Source: RPQK01 sp041946865
GTDB lineage: Bacteria > Acidobacteriota > UBA6911 > RPQK01
Length of the DNA: 40,491 bases
Direction: 5' to 3'
NCBI GenBank assembly: GCA_041946865.1
Contig: JBHGBF010000019.1
Span: forward strand, 1 to 40,491
Of the stretch, positions 26,554-34,594 are shown piece after piece (the first letter of the stretch is position 1; each line of letters begins with the position of its first letter). The notes below the pieces were generated by a model, which made no database searches, was not told the origin of the DNA, and worked only from the letters and a program-made list of their open reading frames with translations. A program made the translations under genes and the position numbers.

Positions 26554-27031
26554 GTTCGGTCGCCTCAAAGAGGCCGGAAGACTTACTTGACATCATACCG
26601 TCTACAGGAAGCGGCCGGAACCCGAGGGAACCACGAGTAACTTGGCTGTACGTCCAGCCCTCCTTGAAATAGCGCTCCTCGTTCTGAACGCGCGGACCTG
26701 GGGTCGCTTTGATCCGCGCTCCGTTGTGCTCCCAATCCACCGTCCAAAGATGATGCCCGAACCACTTGCCGTAGCCCCCGCCCTTCTCAAACGGCGCCCA
26801 TCTCCGACGCCTCGCGGGCTGCGCCCACTCGCGGACCGGCGTCTCCCAGGTGAAGCGCACGAAACGCGGATCATCGGCGGTGGCAAGTCCCTGACACACA
26901 TCCGCCACATCCCCCAGGGTCTTTCCCGCCAGCAGCTCGAAGAACCGTTCCCGCAGCCAGTAGCACAGCGGCGTCTGGGGGATGGTCAGAAACTTCGCCT
27001 GGAGGGGCCAGAAGACCGCCGGGTGGCTCAT
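26435..27031 (-). pseudogene. PglX/BrxX C-terminal (target recognition) half, truncated
   Basis: This frame encodes the part of the BREX methyltransferase that follows the catalytic domain: FLTIPQTPLCYWLRERFFEL, VADVCQGLATADDPRFVRF, WAPFEKGGGYGKWFGHHLW, VDWEHNGARIK, and NEERYFKEGWTYSQVTRGSL. Homology ends near 26555, where the convergent MFS fragment begins; residues read beyond that point are junk, and about 150 C-terminal residues are lost. It has its own ATG at 27031, overlapping the hepT stop (ATGA), and a GGAGGTG ribosome binding site. It is thus set up to be translated as a separate polypeptide. Confidence 0.72.
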
Positions 27032-27043
27032 GGCCGCACCTCC
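27028..27043 (-). repeat. Direct repeat copy 2: ribosome binding site plus stop/start
   Basis: On the minus strand this reads GGAGGTGCGGCCATGA. It holds the ribosome binding site and ATG of the pglX C-terminal half and the TGA of hepT. Copy 1, 740 bp away, differs at one base only. The two copies flank the mntA-hepT pair. Confidence 0.85.
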
Positions 27044-27449
27044 TCGGGCAGCCGGGCGAGGATCGCGTCGTAGACCTCGCGGGCGATTCCCAGAGCGGCA
27101 ACTGCTTCCTCAAGCGTAGGGTCCGTCGGTTCGCCCGGATACCGGAATCTCCACGCGTAGGTTGTCAGCGATTCAGCCCGACGGCAAACCGGCTCGAGCG
27201 AGGCGTCGAGAAGGCTCGTTTGCCGGCCGAGCATGCCGAGATCGCGGACCTTGCCGAAAGGAGTCTCGTGCCAGCTCAAGAAGGCCTTGAGTGCTTTCTC
27301 GGCCGCCTGCTGGCAATGAAAGACCGCAGAGGCGGTGAGAGGAGGGGCGCGCCCTCCAATAGTCGCCGGGCTGACAGCAGGTCTTGTTGTGCCTTGAGCA
27401 GCCACGGGCGCGTTTCAGCTATCTGAAGCTCGCGACGGTCATCCGGCAT
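27028..27449 (-). pseudogene. hepT: HEPN-domain toxin (HepT-like) with one-base frameshift
   Basis: Read with a one-base correction near 27338-27348, this gives an HEPN protein of about 140 residues: PDDRRELQIAETRPWLLKAQ, DLLSARRLLEGAP, then in the next frame LTASAVFHCQQAAEKALKAF and YAWRFRYPGEPTDPTLEEA. HEPN toxins are RNases held inactive by the partner nucleotidyltransferase (type VII MntA-HepT systems). The start ATG at 27449 lies inside the end of mntA (ATGCCGGATGA). The stop overlaps the start of the pglX C-terminal half. The frameshift may be a sequencing error or a real inactivation. Confidence 0.75.
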
Positions 27450-27771
27450 AGAGCAGCCTCCCTTCGCCTAGGACAGTCGCCGGAAGCGAGCTCTTCCATC
27501 CTGCTCTCCAATCGAAATCCGACTTGGACCAGACCAGGATGTCGGCGGAGGCGTCAAGACCCCAGAGCAGGGCATGTGCCTGCTGGGCAAGACGGTGCGC
27601 GGGCGCGTGAGCCTCTCGCAGGACCATGACGAGGTCGTAGTCGCTGTCAGGGCGGGCGTCGCCGCGCGCTTTGGATCCGAAGAGGTAAATTCGTTCCGGT
27701 CCAAACGCGTTCACCAGGCGGCGAACCATCTCGGCAAGCACCGAATCGCGTTCGAGAATGGGATCCGTCAC
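27439..27771 (-). CDS. mntA: MNT-domain nucleotidyltransferase antitoxin MntA
   Basis: This complete 110-residue minimal nucleotidyltransferase carries the GSx10DxD signature in LFGSKARGDARPDSDYDLVM. Family members AMPylate a tyrosine of the paired HEPN toxin and so silence it. The start is GTG at 27771, overlapping the TGA of the pglX catalytic half (GTGA) and preceded by GGAGGTG. The end overlaps hepT by 11 bp, as is usual for this pair. Sitting inside pglX is the unusual point. Confidence 0.88.
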   Translation of the reverse strand: MTDPILERDSVLAEMVRRLVNAFGPERIYLFGSKARGDARPDSDYDLVMVLREAHAPAHRLAQQAHALLWGLDASADILVWSKSDFDWRAGWKSSLPATVLGEGRLLYAG

Positions 27772-27783
27772 GGCCGCACCTCC
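27768..27783 (-). repeat. Direct repeat copy 1: ribosome binding site plus stop/start
   Basis: On the minus strand this reads GGAGGTGCGGCCGTGA. It holds the ribosome binding site and GTG of mntA and the TGA of the upstream pglX piece. It matches copy 2 at 15 of 16 bases; the one difference is the first base of the start codon. Confidence 0.85.
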
Positions 27784-28716
27784 GCTCTTTCTGCCCCGCG
27801 CCTGAGCGCCCCGAGCGCCTCCCTGAGCAACCGATCCTTTTCCTCCGGGCTTTTCGGGCCGATGAGGCGGAACGCCGTCAGTCGGTGCTCCGGCGCGGGC
27901 GCAGAGCGCGCCAGAACGAACATGACACTATTAACGACCTCTCCGCTGATTTCCCCGAACGCCCCCGGACCCAGATGTGCGAGCGTCTCGATCGTGGTCT
28001 CCCGCAACACACCGCCAAAAGCCTTCCGCTTCTTCCTCTCCTTTTTCTTCTTCTTTTGCTCCTCTGTCTTCTCCTTCTCCTCATCAAGCGCCCGCAGGTC
28101 GGCGAACGAACGCAGGAACATCCACGACTGCTGAGTGACCATGGCGACTCGGCCGCCCTCACGCGCCAGTTCAATCGAGCGAAGGATGAAAGCCGCGTAA
28201 AGGTCGCGCCTGGCGGGTTGGAAGTGCCTGCCCACATGGCGCTTGACTATCTCGCCCATGTTCTTCGACCCCATGTAAGGCGGATTGGTCGCAACGACGT
28301 CGTACCGGCGCGTCAGGAGGTCCACCAGCGAAAGGCCCCTCTCGGCGTCCCGGCCGAAGAACGCCGTGCTCAGGTCCGGCGCCGAAGCGTCGGCGTCGAA
28401 GTGCTCCCGGAGGCGCACCAGTACGCCCCGCTTCCACGGCTCCAAGTCGCTGGTGGTCCCGCAGAAGCCCCCTCTCCCTATCCTTTGCCCACTGGTACTC
28501 AAGCTCTTTCTCCACGGGCTCCTCAATTCGGATCAGAGACCCCAGTTCGTCCACGTGGGAGAGTGCCCCGAAGATCTCGAGGAGTGCAGGCTTCAGGGCA
28601 GCGTCCTCTGGGTGCTTGCGTAAAAATGCTTCCAAGTGGTCCTTGTCGGAAGGAAGGCGGATGTTGGCGGCCGCCAGGTTGATGCGGCGCGGGACGAACT
28701 CGGGCGCTTTCTCCAC
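27768..28716 (-). pseudogene. PglX/BrxX catalytic half with G-tract frameshift, N-terminus missing
   Basis: This is the middle of the BREX adenine methyltransferase. Upstream of the shift it reads RINLAAANIRLP and HVDELGSLIRIEEPVEKELE. Downstream it reads LEPWKRGVLV, the catalytic motif VVATNPPYMGSKNM, VTQQSWMFLRSFADLRAL and ETLAHLGPGAFGEISGEVVN. Deleting one G from the G5 run at 28468-28472 joins the frames. The first 450 or so residues, including the SAM-binding DPACGSGH motif, are absent; a brxC fragment abuts instead. A Lys/Glu-rich loop (about residues 100-125 of the second frame) interrupts the domain. It ends at a TGA overlapping the mntA start. Confidence 0.75.
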
Positions 28717-28717
28717 T

Positions 28718-29310
28718 TCGGGTAGAGGGTTGGCCAGAAGGCGGCAAGCTCCGCGCGGAGGGCTTCGCCCGGGGACTTCTGCCCGGCGCGGGAGGACAGC
28801 GCGCGGCTCGAACCCCGGAAAATGACGTGACCCTGGCGGATACCCGTCTTGATGCCTTCCTGTACGGCCCTCTCCAGTTTGGGAAGATCGTTGATTTCCC
28901 GTTCTTCGGCCAATCGGTGGGCCGCCTCTGACTTGTGCGGATCGCCCTTCCAGGAATTGATCACCTCGCGCATGGCCAGGAAGCGAGTTAAGTTCCGATC
29001 GAAGCCCGGGATGCGGTCACAAAGTACGAAGATCGTTTTCTGTTCGTCGGGGCGCAGGCTCTGGTCCTCCAGATCCGGCGCCTTCACGCCCGTCAGCGCA
29101 GCCAGGGGCGAGTGAATGCGAACTTCAATGTCGCCCTCCCTGGTGGCCGCGGCCCCGTCCATTGTCATACGGACCGCAAACTCGTTGTCCTTATAGAGGA
29201 CGGTCTCGAAGCCAAGCAGCGAATAAAGGTGATTTTTCCTCTTCGCGGTGTCGTAGACGAAAAACGTGGTCAGACCAGCCTCGCGGTCGGCGTGCCGGAA
29301 ATTGAAGGTC
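28718..29310 (-). pseudogene. BREX P-loop protein (BrxC/PglY-like) fragment
   Basis: This frame of about 195 residues has coherent coding character: FFVYDTAKRKNHLYSLLGFE, VLYKDNEFAVRM, TIFVLCDRIPGFDRNLTRFL, and IKTGIRQGHVIFRGSSRALS, ending in ELAAFWPTLYP. I assign it to the large BREX ATPase because it immediately precedes pglX on the same strand, as brxC does in type 1 BREX, and from general resemblance; the ATP-binding domain itself is missing. It is cut near 29310, where an unrelated plus-strand peptidase begins, and joins the pglX piece near 28716 with a one-base frame change. Confidence 0.5.
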
Positions 29311-30957
29311 GATGTGAGCAGCCTTGAGAAAACCGACCAGGCGGCGTTCGCCGGTTTAATCCAGGCTGCGCGAGTCATGGACCGGATTTACCTGCGCCAG
29401 GTCTGGTCCGGGAACCCTGCTTTGGCTGCGCGCCTGGAAAAGGACACAAGCCCCAAAGGTCGCGACATCTGGGAGTATTTTCAAATCAACATGGGGCCGT
29501 GGTCAGAGCTGGACGCAGGCGAACCGTTTGTTACTGGGGTACCCGCTGAGCGGCCGCCCGGCGCGAACTACTATCCCGAAGACATGACCAAGGACGAATT
29601 CAACAACTGGTTGAAATCCCTGCCTGAAGCGGAGAAGCAGAAGGCGACGGGCTTCTTCCATACCATCCGGCGCGCCCCCGCGGCCGGCAAAGGGCTGGTA
29701 TCCGTGCCGTATTCAGAAGAATACCGGCAGGAGCTGAGCGAAGCTTCCCGGCTTCTGCAGCAGGCCGCGGCGTCGACCCAGAACCCGAGCCTCAAGAGTT
29801 ACCTCGAAAAGAGGGCTACCGCCTTCCGAACTGACGACTACTATGAGAGCGACGTCGCCTGGCTGGAGCTCGACAGCCCGATCGACGTGACCATCGGTCC
29901 GTATGAGACGTACATGGACGAGTTGTTCGGATATAAGGCGGCCTTCGAAGCCTTCGTGGGATTGCGGGACCAGGCCGAGAGCCGGAAGCTTGCTCTGCTG
30001 ACGCGGCACCTCCAGGAGATTGAAGGCAACCTCCCGATTGATCCCCGGTATCGCAACCCGAAACTGGGGGGCCTTGCCCCCATCCGCGTCATCGATGAAA
30101 TTGTGATAGGTGGTGAAGCTCGCAAAGGAGTGCAGACAGCTGCGTTCAACCTCCCTAACGATGAGCGCGTCATTCGTGAAGAAGGAAGCAAGCGCGTCAT
30201 GCTGCGGAACGTCCAGGAGGCCAAGTTTCAAAAGATTCTGCTCCCGATCGCAAAGCGCGCGCTCGCCTCGGATCAGTACCAGCTCGTCAATTTCGACGCC
30301 TTTTTTACCCATATCCTGGCCCATGAGCTGATGCATGGACTGGGACCGCACGACATCGAGGTCGGGGGGCGCAAGACCAGCGTTCGCGAGGAGATGAAGG
30401 ACCTCTACTCGGCCCTGGAAGAGGCCAAGGCTGACATCTCCGGCCTGTTCGCGCTCCAGTATCTGATCGATCACCGGCTCTTGAACCTCGACGGCACTTC
30501 GGAGCCTGCCATGTACGCGACGTACCTTGCGGGAGTCTTCCGGTCGGTTCGCTTCGGGATCAGAGAGGCGCACGGCCGCGGCATGGCCCTCCAGTTCAAT
30601 TTCCTCATGGACGAGGGGGCCATCCAGCATGATCCCGCGAACGGAACCTTCCGGGTCGATCTGAGTAAGATCAAGGCGGCGACTCGCAAGCTGACCGGCC
30701 AGATCCTGACGATTCAAGCGCAAGGGGATTACCTGAAAGCCAAACAGCTGCTTGATCGCCTGGCTGTGATCCGGCCCGTCATGCAGCAGACACTGGTCAG
30801 GTTCGCCGACCTTCCAGTCGACATCCGGCCGGTTTTTGTGACAGCCGACCAGGTGGCGTCAGCGGCGAGCACGGCTCGGTCGACGCCGTTCCGACACCCG
30901 GGGTTCCTCCAACCGGAGTCGAACGGCGTGTTTCCTACTTCATCATCTGCCGCATGA
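29266..30957 (+). CDS. M49-like zinc metallopeptidase (dipeptidyl-peptidase III relative), start missing
   Basis: The open frame is 563 residues; recognisable homology begins at about 29300 with SSLEKTDQAAFAGLIQAARV. The zinc site is in THILAHELMHGLGPHD (two His and the catalytic Glu), and the third ligand is in LYSALEEAKADISGLFALQY. This matches the DPP III-like group, which cleaves dipeptides or acts as a Zn-dependent hydrolase. The normal N-terminus, including any signal peptide, is absent: upstream is the antisense brxC fragment. The first possible start is a GTG at 29266 inside that fragment. The catalytic core looks intact. It sits inside the defense-gene cluster without an obvious link. 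Confidence 0.75.
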   Translation: MVRPASRSACRKLKVDVSSLEKTDQAAFAGLIQAARVMDRIYLRQVWSGNPALAARLEKDTSPKGRDIWEYFQINMGPWSELDAGEPFVTGVPAERPPGANYYPEDMTKDEFNNWLKSLPEAEKQKATGFFHTIRRAPAAGKGLVSVPYSEEYRQELSEASRLLQQAAASTQNPSLKSYLEKRATAFRTDDYYESDVAWLELDSPIDVTIGPYETYMDELFGYKAAFEAFVGLRDQAESRKLALLTRHLQEIEGNLPIDPRYRNPKLGGLAPIRVIDEIVIGGEARKGVQTAAFNLPNDERVIREEGSKRVMLRNVQEAKFQKILLPIAKRALASDQYQLVNFDAFFTHILAHELMHGLGPHDIEVGGRKTSVREEMKDLYSALEEAKADISGLFALQYLIDHRLLNLDGTSEPAMYATYLAGVFRSVRFGIREAHGRGMALQFNFLMDEGAIQHDPANGTFRVDLSKIKAATRKLTGQILTIQAQGDYLKAKQLLDRLAVIRPVMQQTLVRFADLPVDIRPVFVTADQVASAASTARSTPFRHPGFLQPESNGVFPTSSSAA

Positions 30958-31160
30958 CCTCCGGGTCGCTGGTCGGAGGAACGATGTTCTTCATTCGCAG
31001 GTACGTCTCCGATTCACAGTTCTGATGTGGAAACCAATATCGACCAATTGTGAAACCGGTTCTGAGGCCATAAGTACCGGCCTTGGAGGCCTCGGAAGCG
31101 GAATTCTGCGCCTTCTCGCAATAGGCGCACGATTCCTTGACCCTTTGTTCCAGTTTATTT
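30935..31160 (-). pseudogene. Unrecognised C-terminal fragment
   Basis: The minus-strand frame that stops at 30935 looks coding over its last 75 or so residues (SCAYCEKAQNSASEAS, GLRTGFTIGRYWFPHQNC, YLRMKNIVPPTSDPEVMRQM). It has a CxxC pair and no plausible start. Further upstream the frame becomes low-complexity Arg/Pro. It overlaps the peptidase stop by about 20 bp. I do not recognise the family; it is probably another clipped gene. Confidence 0.35.
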
Positions 31161-31363
31161 GTGGCGCGCGGACGGGGACGAGGGACAGGCGAGATAGGCC
31201 AAAGTCGGCCTGTGTTCCTGAGAAATAATCTGGTGTGCCGAAATGGCCAGCCCACGAAAGACGGATGTGAGATTCGCCGGGCAAGCCCGAGAAGCCGGTG
31301 CCGGATAGGAGTCGAGTCGCCGGTGGCCTGAATGGAAATCCAGCCAGCGCTTAATTCCTGCGA
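31161..31363. other. Gap with no recognisable feature
   Basis: These 203 bases lie between the unrecognised fragment and the endonuclease remnant. I find no gene, clear hairpin or repeat family here. Confidence 0.5.
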
Positions 31364-31919
31364 TTACTTCGGTTTTCCCTGCCTGGTGATCATCTCAGGT
31401 AAAGCAATATGTCCAGTCGCGTCATGCTCAATCGCCAGGAAGACAAGGGGAAGGTCATCAGCCCTCATCTCATCCATGATCCGCTTTCCGTCCGATATGG
31501 CGGGTCCTCGATCAGTCAAGAAGTATGACAATGTATCCGAGGGCAGGATTTCCACACCGACGTCAATCAGTCCTTTTGCCATCTGGTTCCTGAAATGGAC
31601 GACATCCCTGAATACCAGGTCGCTTCTGGCGGAAACCTGTACTTCGACGCCGATACAAACTTGTGTCCCATTTACGGTCTTGCACTTTCGCCAATCAATG
31701 TCGCCGGCCGTCTTTTTTGGTCCAGCCACCGACTGCTCGGAACTGGGCATCAATCATCTTTCGAAGGACGCCGCCGCTGTTCGCATTGCAGTCTGGCTTT
31801 ACGATGAGTCTGAATGAGGTGAGAACTCCCTTTATTTCCTCTAGAAGACCGGTCAGCCCCAGCCTTTTGACTTTCTCTTCGGCTCCGTCATAGAAAACGA
31901 TCTCGGCGATCTTCGGCAT
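31364..31919 (-). pseudogene. BglII/BstYI-like type II restriction endonuclease, frameshifted
   Basis: The first frame (from 31919) gives PKIAEIVFYDGAEEKV and LRKMIDAQFRAVGGWTKK. After a T6 run on the plus strand (31713-31718) the next frame continues with TAGDIDWRKCKTVNG, then GVEVQVSARSDLVFRDVVHF and KGLIDVGVEILPSDTLSYFL. Removing one base of the run gives one protein of about 184 residues. The spaced acidic residues followed by E-x-Q (VEVQ) match the BglII/BstYI active site. It overlaps the 3' end of the methyltransferase gene by 67 bp, the normal adjacency of a type II pair. As read, the nuclease is off. Confidence 0.6.
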
Positions 31920-32758
31920 GCGCTTCTGTCCTCGTGCTCCGCGGAAAGAATCGTTCGCAGCTGCCAGGGTATTTCCAACGCGTTAGGCAAATCCGGGAAC
32001 TCCCTGCGGAAGCGGTCAATAATGGGTTCGGAAGGCCCGATTTCCGTGCCTATCCAATAGCGCTTCAGTCGTTCCGCTGATACATACGTTGATCCGCCTC
32101 CGCCGAACGGGTCAAACACGACGTCGCCCTCGTTGGTCGAAACCAAGATACAGCGTTCCGGAATTGTCGGCTTTAGCTCGTTGATATGCCAGCGTGATTT
32201 GTCTTTTCTGTGCCTGGCTGGCGAGGTGTCATCCCAAAAGTCCGTGAGGTTTAGACCGGCAGGGTTGAGCTTGTTGCGGTGTCCGCCGTAGTCTTTGATT
32301 TCGCCTCCGCAATGTCGGCAAACCGGAATCGGAAGCCTCACCCGGTTGAAAGTTTTTGCCTCGCCCTTGGAGAAGTACAAGAGGCAGTAATGGGCCGGAT
32401 AGAGTCTGCGCCCTCTCGGGTACGCCCCCTTCATGGAGACCGCAATCCAGTGCCGGAACTCCATTCCTATGTCCTCAAGGTATGAAGCGAACCGGAACCC
32501 CCAGCGCGGAAGAATATAAACGAAAAGCGAACCGCCGGGCTTCAGAACCCGTGCACTCTCGCTGAGCCACTGCTCGCACCAGTCGAGGTAGTCGCCATTG
32601 TCTTTTCTGTCGTTCCCCCCGTTGTTGTACTCCTTGCCAAGGTTGAAGGGCGGATCGGCAAACACGGTATCGACCGAGTCTTCCTTGACGTGGGCCAACA
32701 GTTCTAAGCAATCGCTTTTGAAAAGGACCCCCCGAGGAGTCACCAGATCCGGTTTCAT
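31853..32758 (-). CDS. DNA methyltransferase, beta class (N4-cytosine or N6-adenine)
   Basis: This intact 301-residue methyltransferase has the catalytic motif VFADPPFNLGKEY first and the SAM-binding motif VFDPFGGGGSTYVSAERL last, which defines the beta class. A CxxC-containing recognition segment lies between them (VCRHCGGEIKDYGGH). Only the paired nuclease tells about the target; if that is BglII/BstYI-like, an AGATCT or RGATCY type site is likely, which is inference. The last 25 residues overlap the endonuclease start in another frame. With the nuclease frameshifted, it may persist as an orphan methylase. Confidence 0.87.
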   Translation of the reverse strand: MKPDLVTPRGVLFKSDCLELLAHVKEDSVDTVFADPPFNLGKEYNNGGNDRKDNGDYLDWCEQWLSESARVLKPGGSLFVYILPRWGFRFASYLEDIGMEFRHWIAVSMKGAYPRGRRLYPAHYCLLYFSKGEAKTFNRVRLPIPVCRHCGGEIKDYGGHRNKLNPAGLNLTDFWDDTSPARHRKDKSRWHINELKPTIPERCILVSTNEGDVVFDPFGGGGSTYVSAERLKRYWIGTEIGPSEPIIDRFRREFPDLPNALEIPWQLRTILSAEHEDRSACRRSPRSFSMTEPKRKSKGWG

Positions 32759-32936
32759 CTTGCGAAAATACCACTATCGACTGACAGGCCCCAGCCAGAG
32801 TCTCTTGTGCAGTGGTCACCATCCCTTGGGGAAGGCAGGAGGTGAAATTCGACGGGGTGTTGGCTTTTCAAGGCGGCCGGTTGGGAATCCATTTGCTATC
32901 CTTTGGGAGAATCATCAGGCAGGCGGAAAGGGAGCA

Positions 32937-34577
32937 ATGGCTAAACCGATCGGGACAAGCGGGGGTTCGAGGGTTTTCTGGTCCCACGTGCTTTTCCTGG
33001 TTCTGCTTGCGGTGCTCTTTGTCGCCACTACAGTCCCCTTTGGGAGCCGATTTCCGGTCAGCTGGGATGCGGGGCAGTTCGTGCTCGGCATGCACCACTT
33101 CTCGGTCACGATGCATCAGCCCCATATCCCGGGGTACCCTCTGTTCATAGGACTGGGACGAGTTCTTCACTGGTTGCTGCCCGTTCACACCTCGCTGGTG
33201 GTTGTCAGCGGGCTATTTGCAGCAGCCGCTCTTGCCGCGCTTTACTGGTTTACCTGGACATTGTCGCGGGAGCCGTGGCTCTGTCTCGTGACATCCGTGC
33301 TGTTCCTCGTCAATCCGGTTTTCTGGTTCTATCGGGAAGCAGCTTTGACATACACGGTGGACGCGTTTGCTACGATCCTCGTCGGCGCACTTTCCTATCG
33401 CGCCTTGACGGGCCGGGGAAGCCTGTCTTACCCGGCCGCAGTCATCCTCGGTCTTGTGGGGGGAGTCCGCCCCTCGGTGATCATCCTGCTCTTGCCGGTC
33501 CTGCTCTTCCCGAGCCTCGCCCGAAGACGTTTCCGCCAGATCCCGGTCATGTTCCTTCTTCTCGCCGCAACCGTGCTCGTCTGGCTGGTTCCGCTGATTG
33601 TGCTTTCCGGCGGATGGGCTGAGTACCAGTCAAGCGCCCGTCAGGTGACCGTTCGACAGACCTCCTTTCTCCTTGGCGGCGAGGTGCGAATTACTGTTGA
33701 TCAGTCGATCGCATTAATCGAAGCCACAATCGGAGGATTGAACGTCGTGCTCCTTCCTGCTTTCGCTGGAGCATGGCTCTGGTTTGCCGCATGTCGTGAG
33801 AGCGTGAAAAAGCCCCCGGTCGAAATCGGTTTCTTCATCGCCTGGGTGGTTCCGGCCCTTCTTTTTTTCGGGCTCGTCCATTTCGGCCAGGTTGGGTATC
33901 TGCTCATAGTTTTGCCGCCTGCGTTTGCGCTTGCGGCCCGAGCCTGGCTGGCGGCGTCCCGGTTGCATGACTCGAGACGACGATTCGCAGCTCTCGCCAT
34001 CCTGAGCGTGCTTCTTATCGGTCATGGGGTCACCTTTCCCCTGTTTTCCTGGGAATTGGCTGATCGACTGAGTCACCGCCAAGGTCCGCTTGGTTGGACT
34101 TTCAAACACCTCGTGCGCTTCGGGCCGGTCGCCTTCTCGATGAACGCCGATGCCATCCGTGCCAATGACAGTCGGATGCAAGCGCTGACCGAGATCGTGC
34201 GCCGCTATCCCCCTGACAGGACACTGGTCGTCTGTGGGTGGCCCTTAGAACCGAGACTTTTCCCGAAGATCTGGACTCAGCCCGACCCGTTTCGAACTCT
34301 GGCCGTCACCTGCCCGGATCACTTTATCGCCGATGTGAATCTCGAAGGTTCCTTCCCTACCGCCAAGGGGTTCAAGACCGGACGCATGCCTGACAACTCC
34401 ACGTTCAAAGGAATCGACAGGGCCATCTTCCTCTTCGAAGAGATACCCGAAACGATGCTTCCCCAGGGCTTGCTGCTCGAACAGAGAATGTTTCGCGATC
34501 AACCCTACTACGAGGGGAAGGTACGGACGGACTTCGAGTTTCGAGGCACGCGCTTCAAGGTCGGAGACGGGAAATAG
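32937..34577 (+). CDS. GT-C type membrane protein (GT39/DUF2723-like glycosyltransferase)
   Basis: This 546-residue protein has ten or more membrane helices in residues 12-400 and a soluble C-terminal part. The first periplasmic loop reads FPVSWDAGQFVLGMHHF and then MHQPHIPGYPLFIGLGR. The acidic residue and the HxPGYP motif are those of GT-C enzymes related to DUF2723/TMEM260. It should use a lipid-linked sugar donor to modify an envelope molecule. The ATG at 32937 follows AAAGGGAG; an upstream open frame is antisense to the methyltransferase. A TGCTATCCT extended -10-like element lies 35 bp upstream. It seems unlinked to the defense genes. Confidence 0.78.
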   Translation: MAKPIGTSGGSRVFWSHVLFLVLLAVLFVATTVPFGSRFPVSWDAGQFVLGMHHFSVTMHQPHIPGYPLFIGLGRVLHWLLPVHTSLVVVSGLFAAAALAALYWFTWTLSREPWLCLVTSVLFLVNPVFWFYREAALTYTVDAFATILVGALSYRALTGRGSLSYPAAVILGLVGGVRPSVIILLLPVLLFPSLARRRFRQIPVMFLLLAATVLVWLVPLIVLSGGWAEYQSSARQVTVRQTSFLLGGEVRITVDQSIALIEATIGGLNVVLLPAFAGAWLWFAACRESVKKPPVEIGFFIAWVVPALLFFGLVHFGQVGYLLIVLPPAFALAARAWLAASRLHDSRRRFAALAILSVLLIGHGVTFPLFSWELADRLSHRQGPLGWTFKHLVRFGPVAFSMNADAIRANDSRMQALTEIVRRYPPDRTLVVCGWPLEPRLFPKIWTQPDPFRTLAVTCPDHFIADVNLEGSFPTAKGFKTGRMPDNSTFKGIDRAIFLFEEIPETMLPQGLLLEQRMFRDQPYYEGKVRTDFEFRGTRFKVGDGK

Positions 34578-34594
34578 GTGGGCGCTAATCCGAC

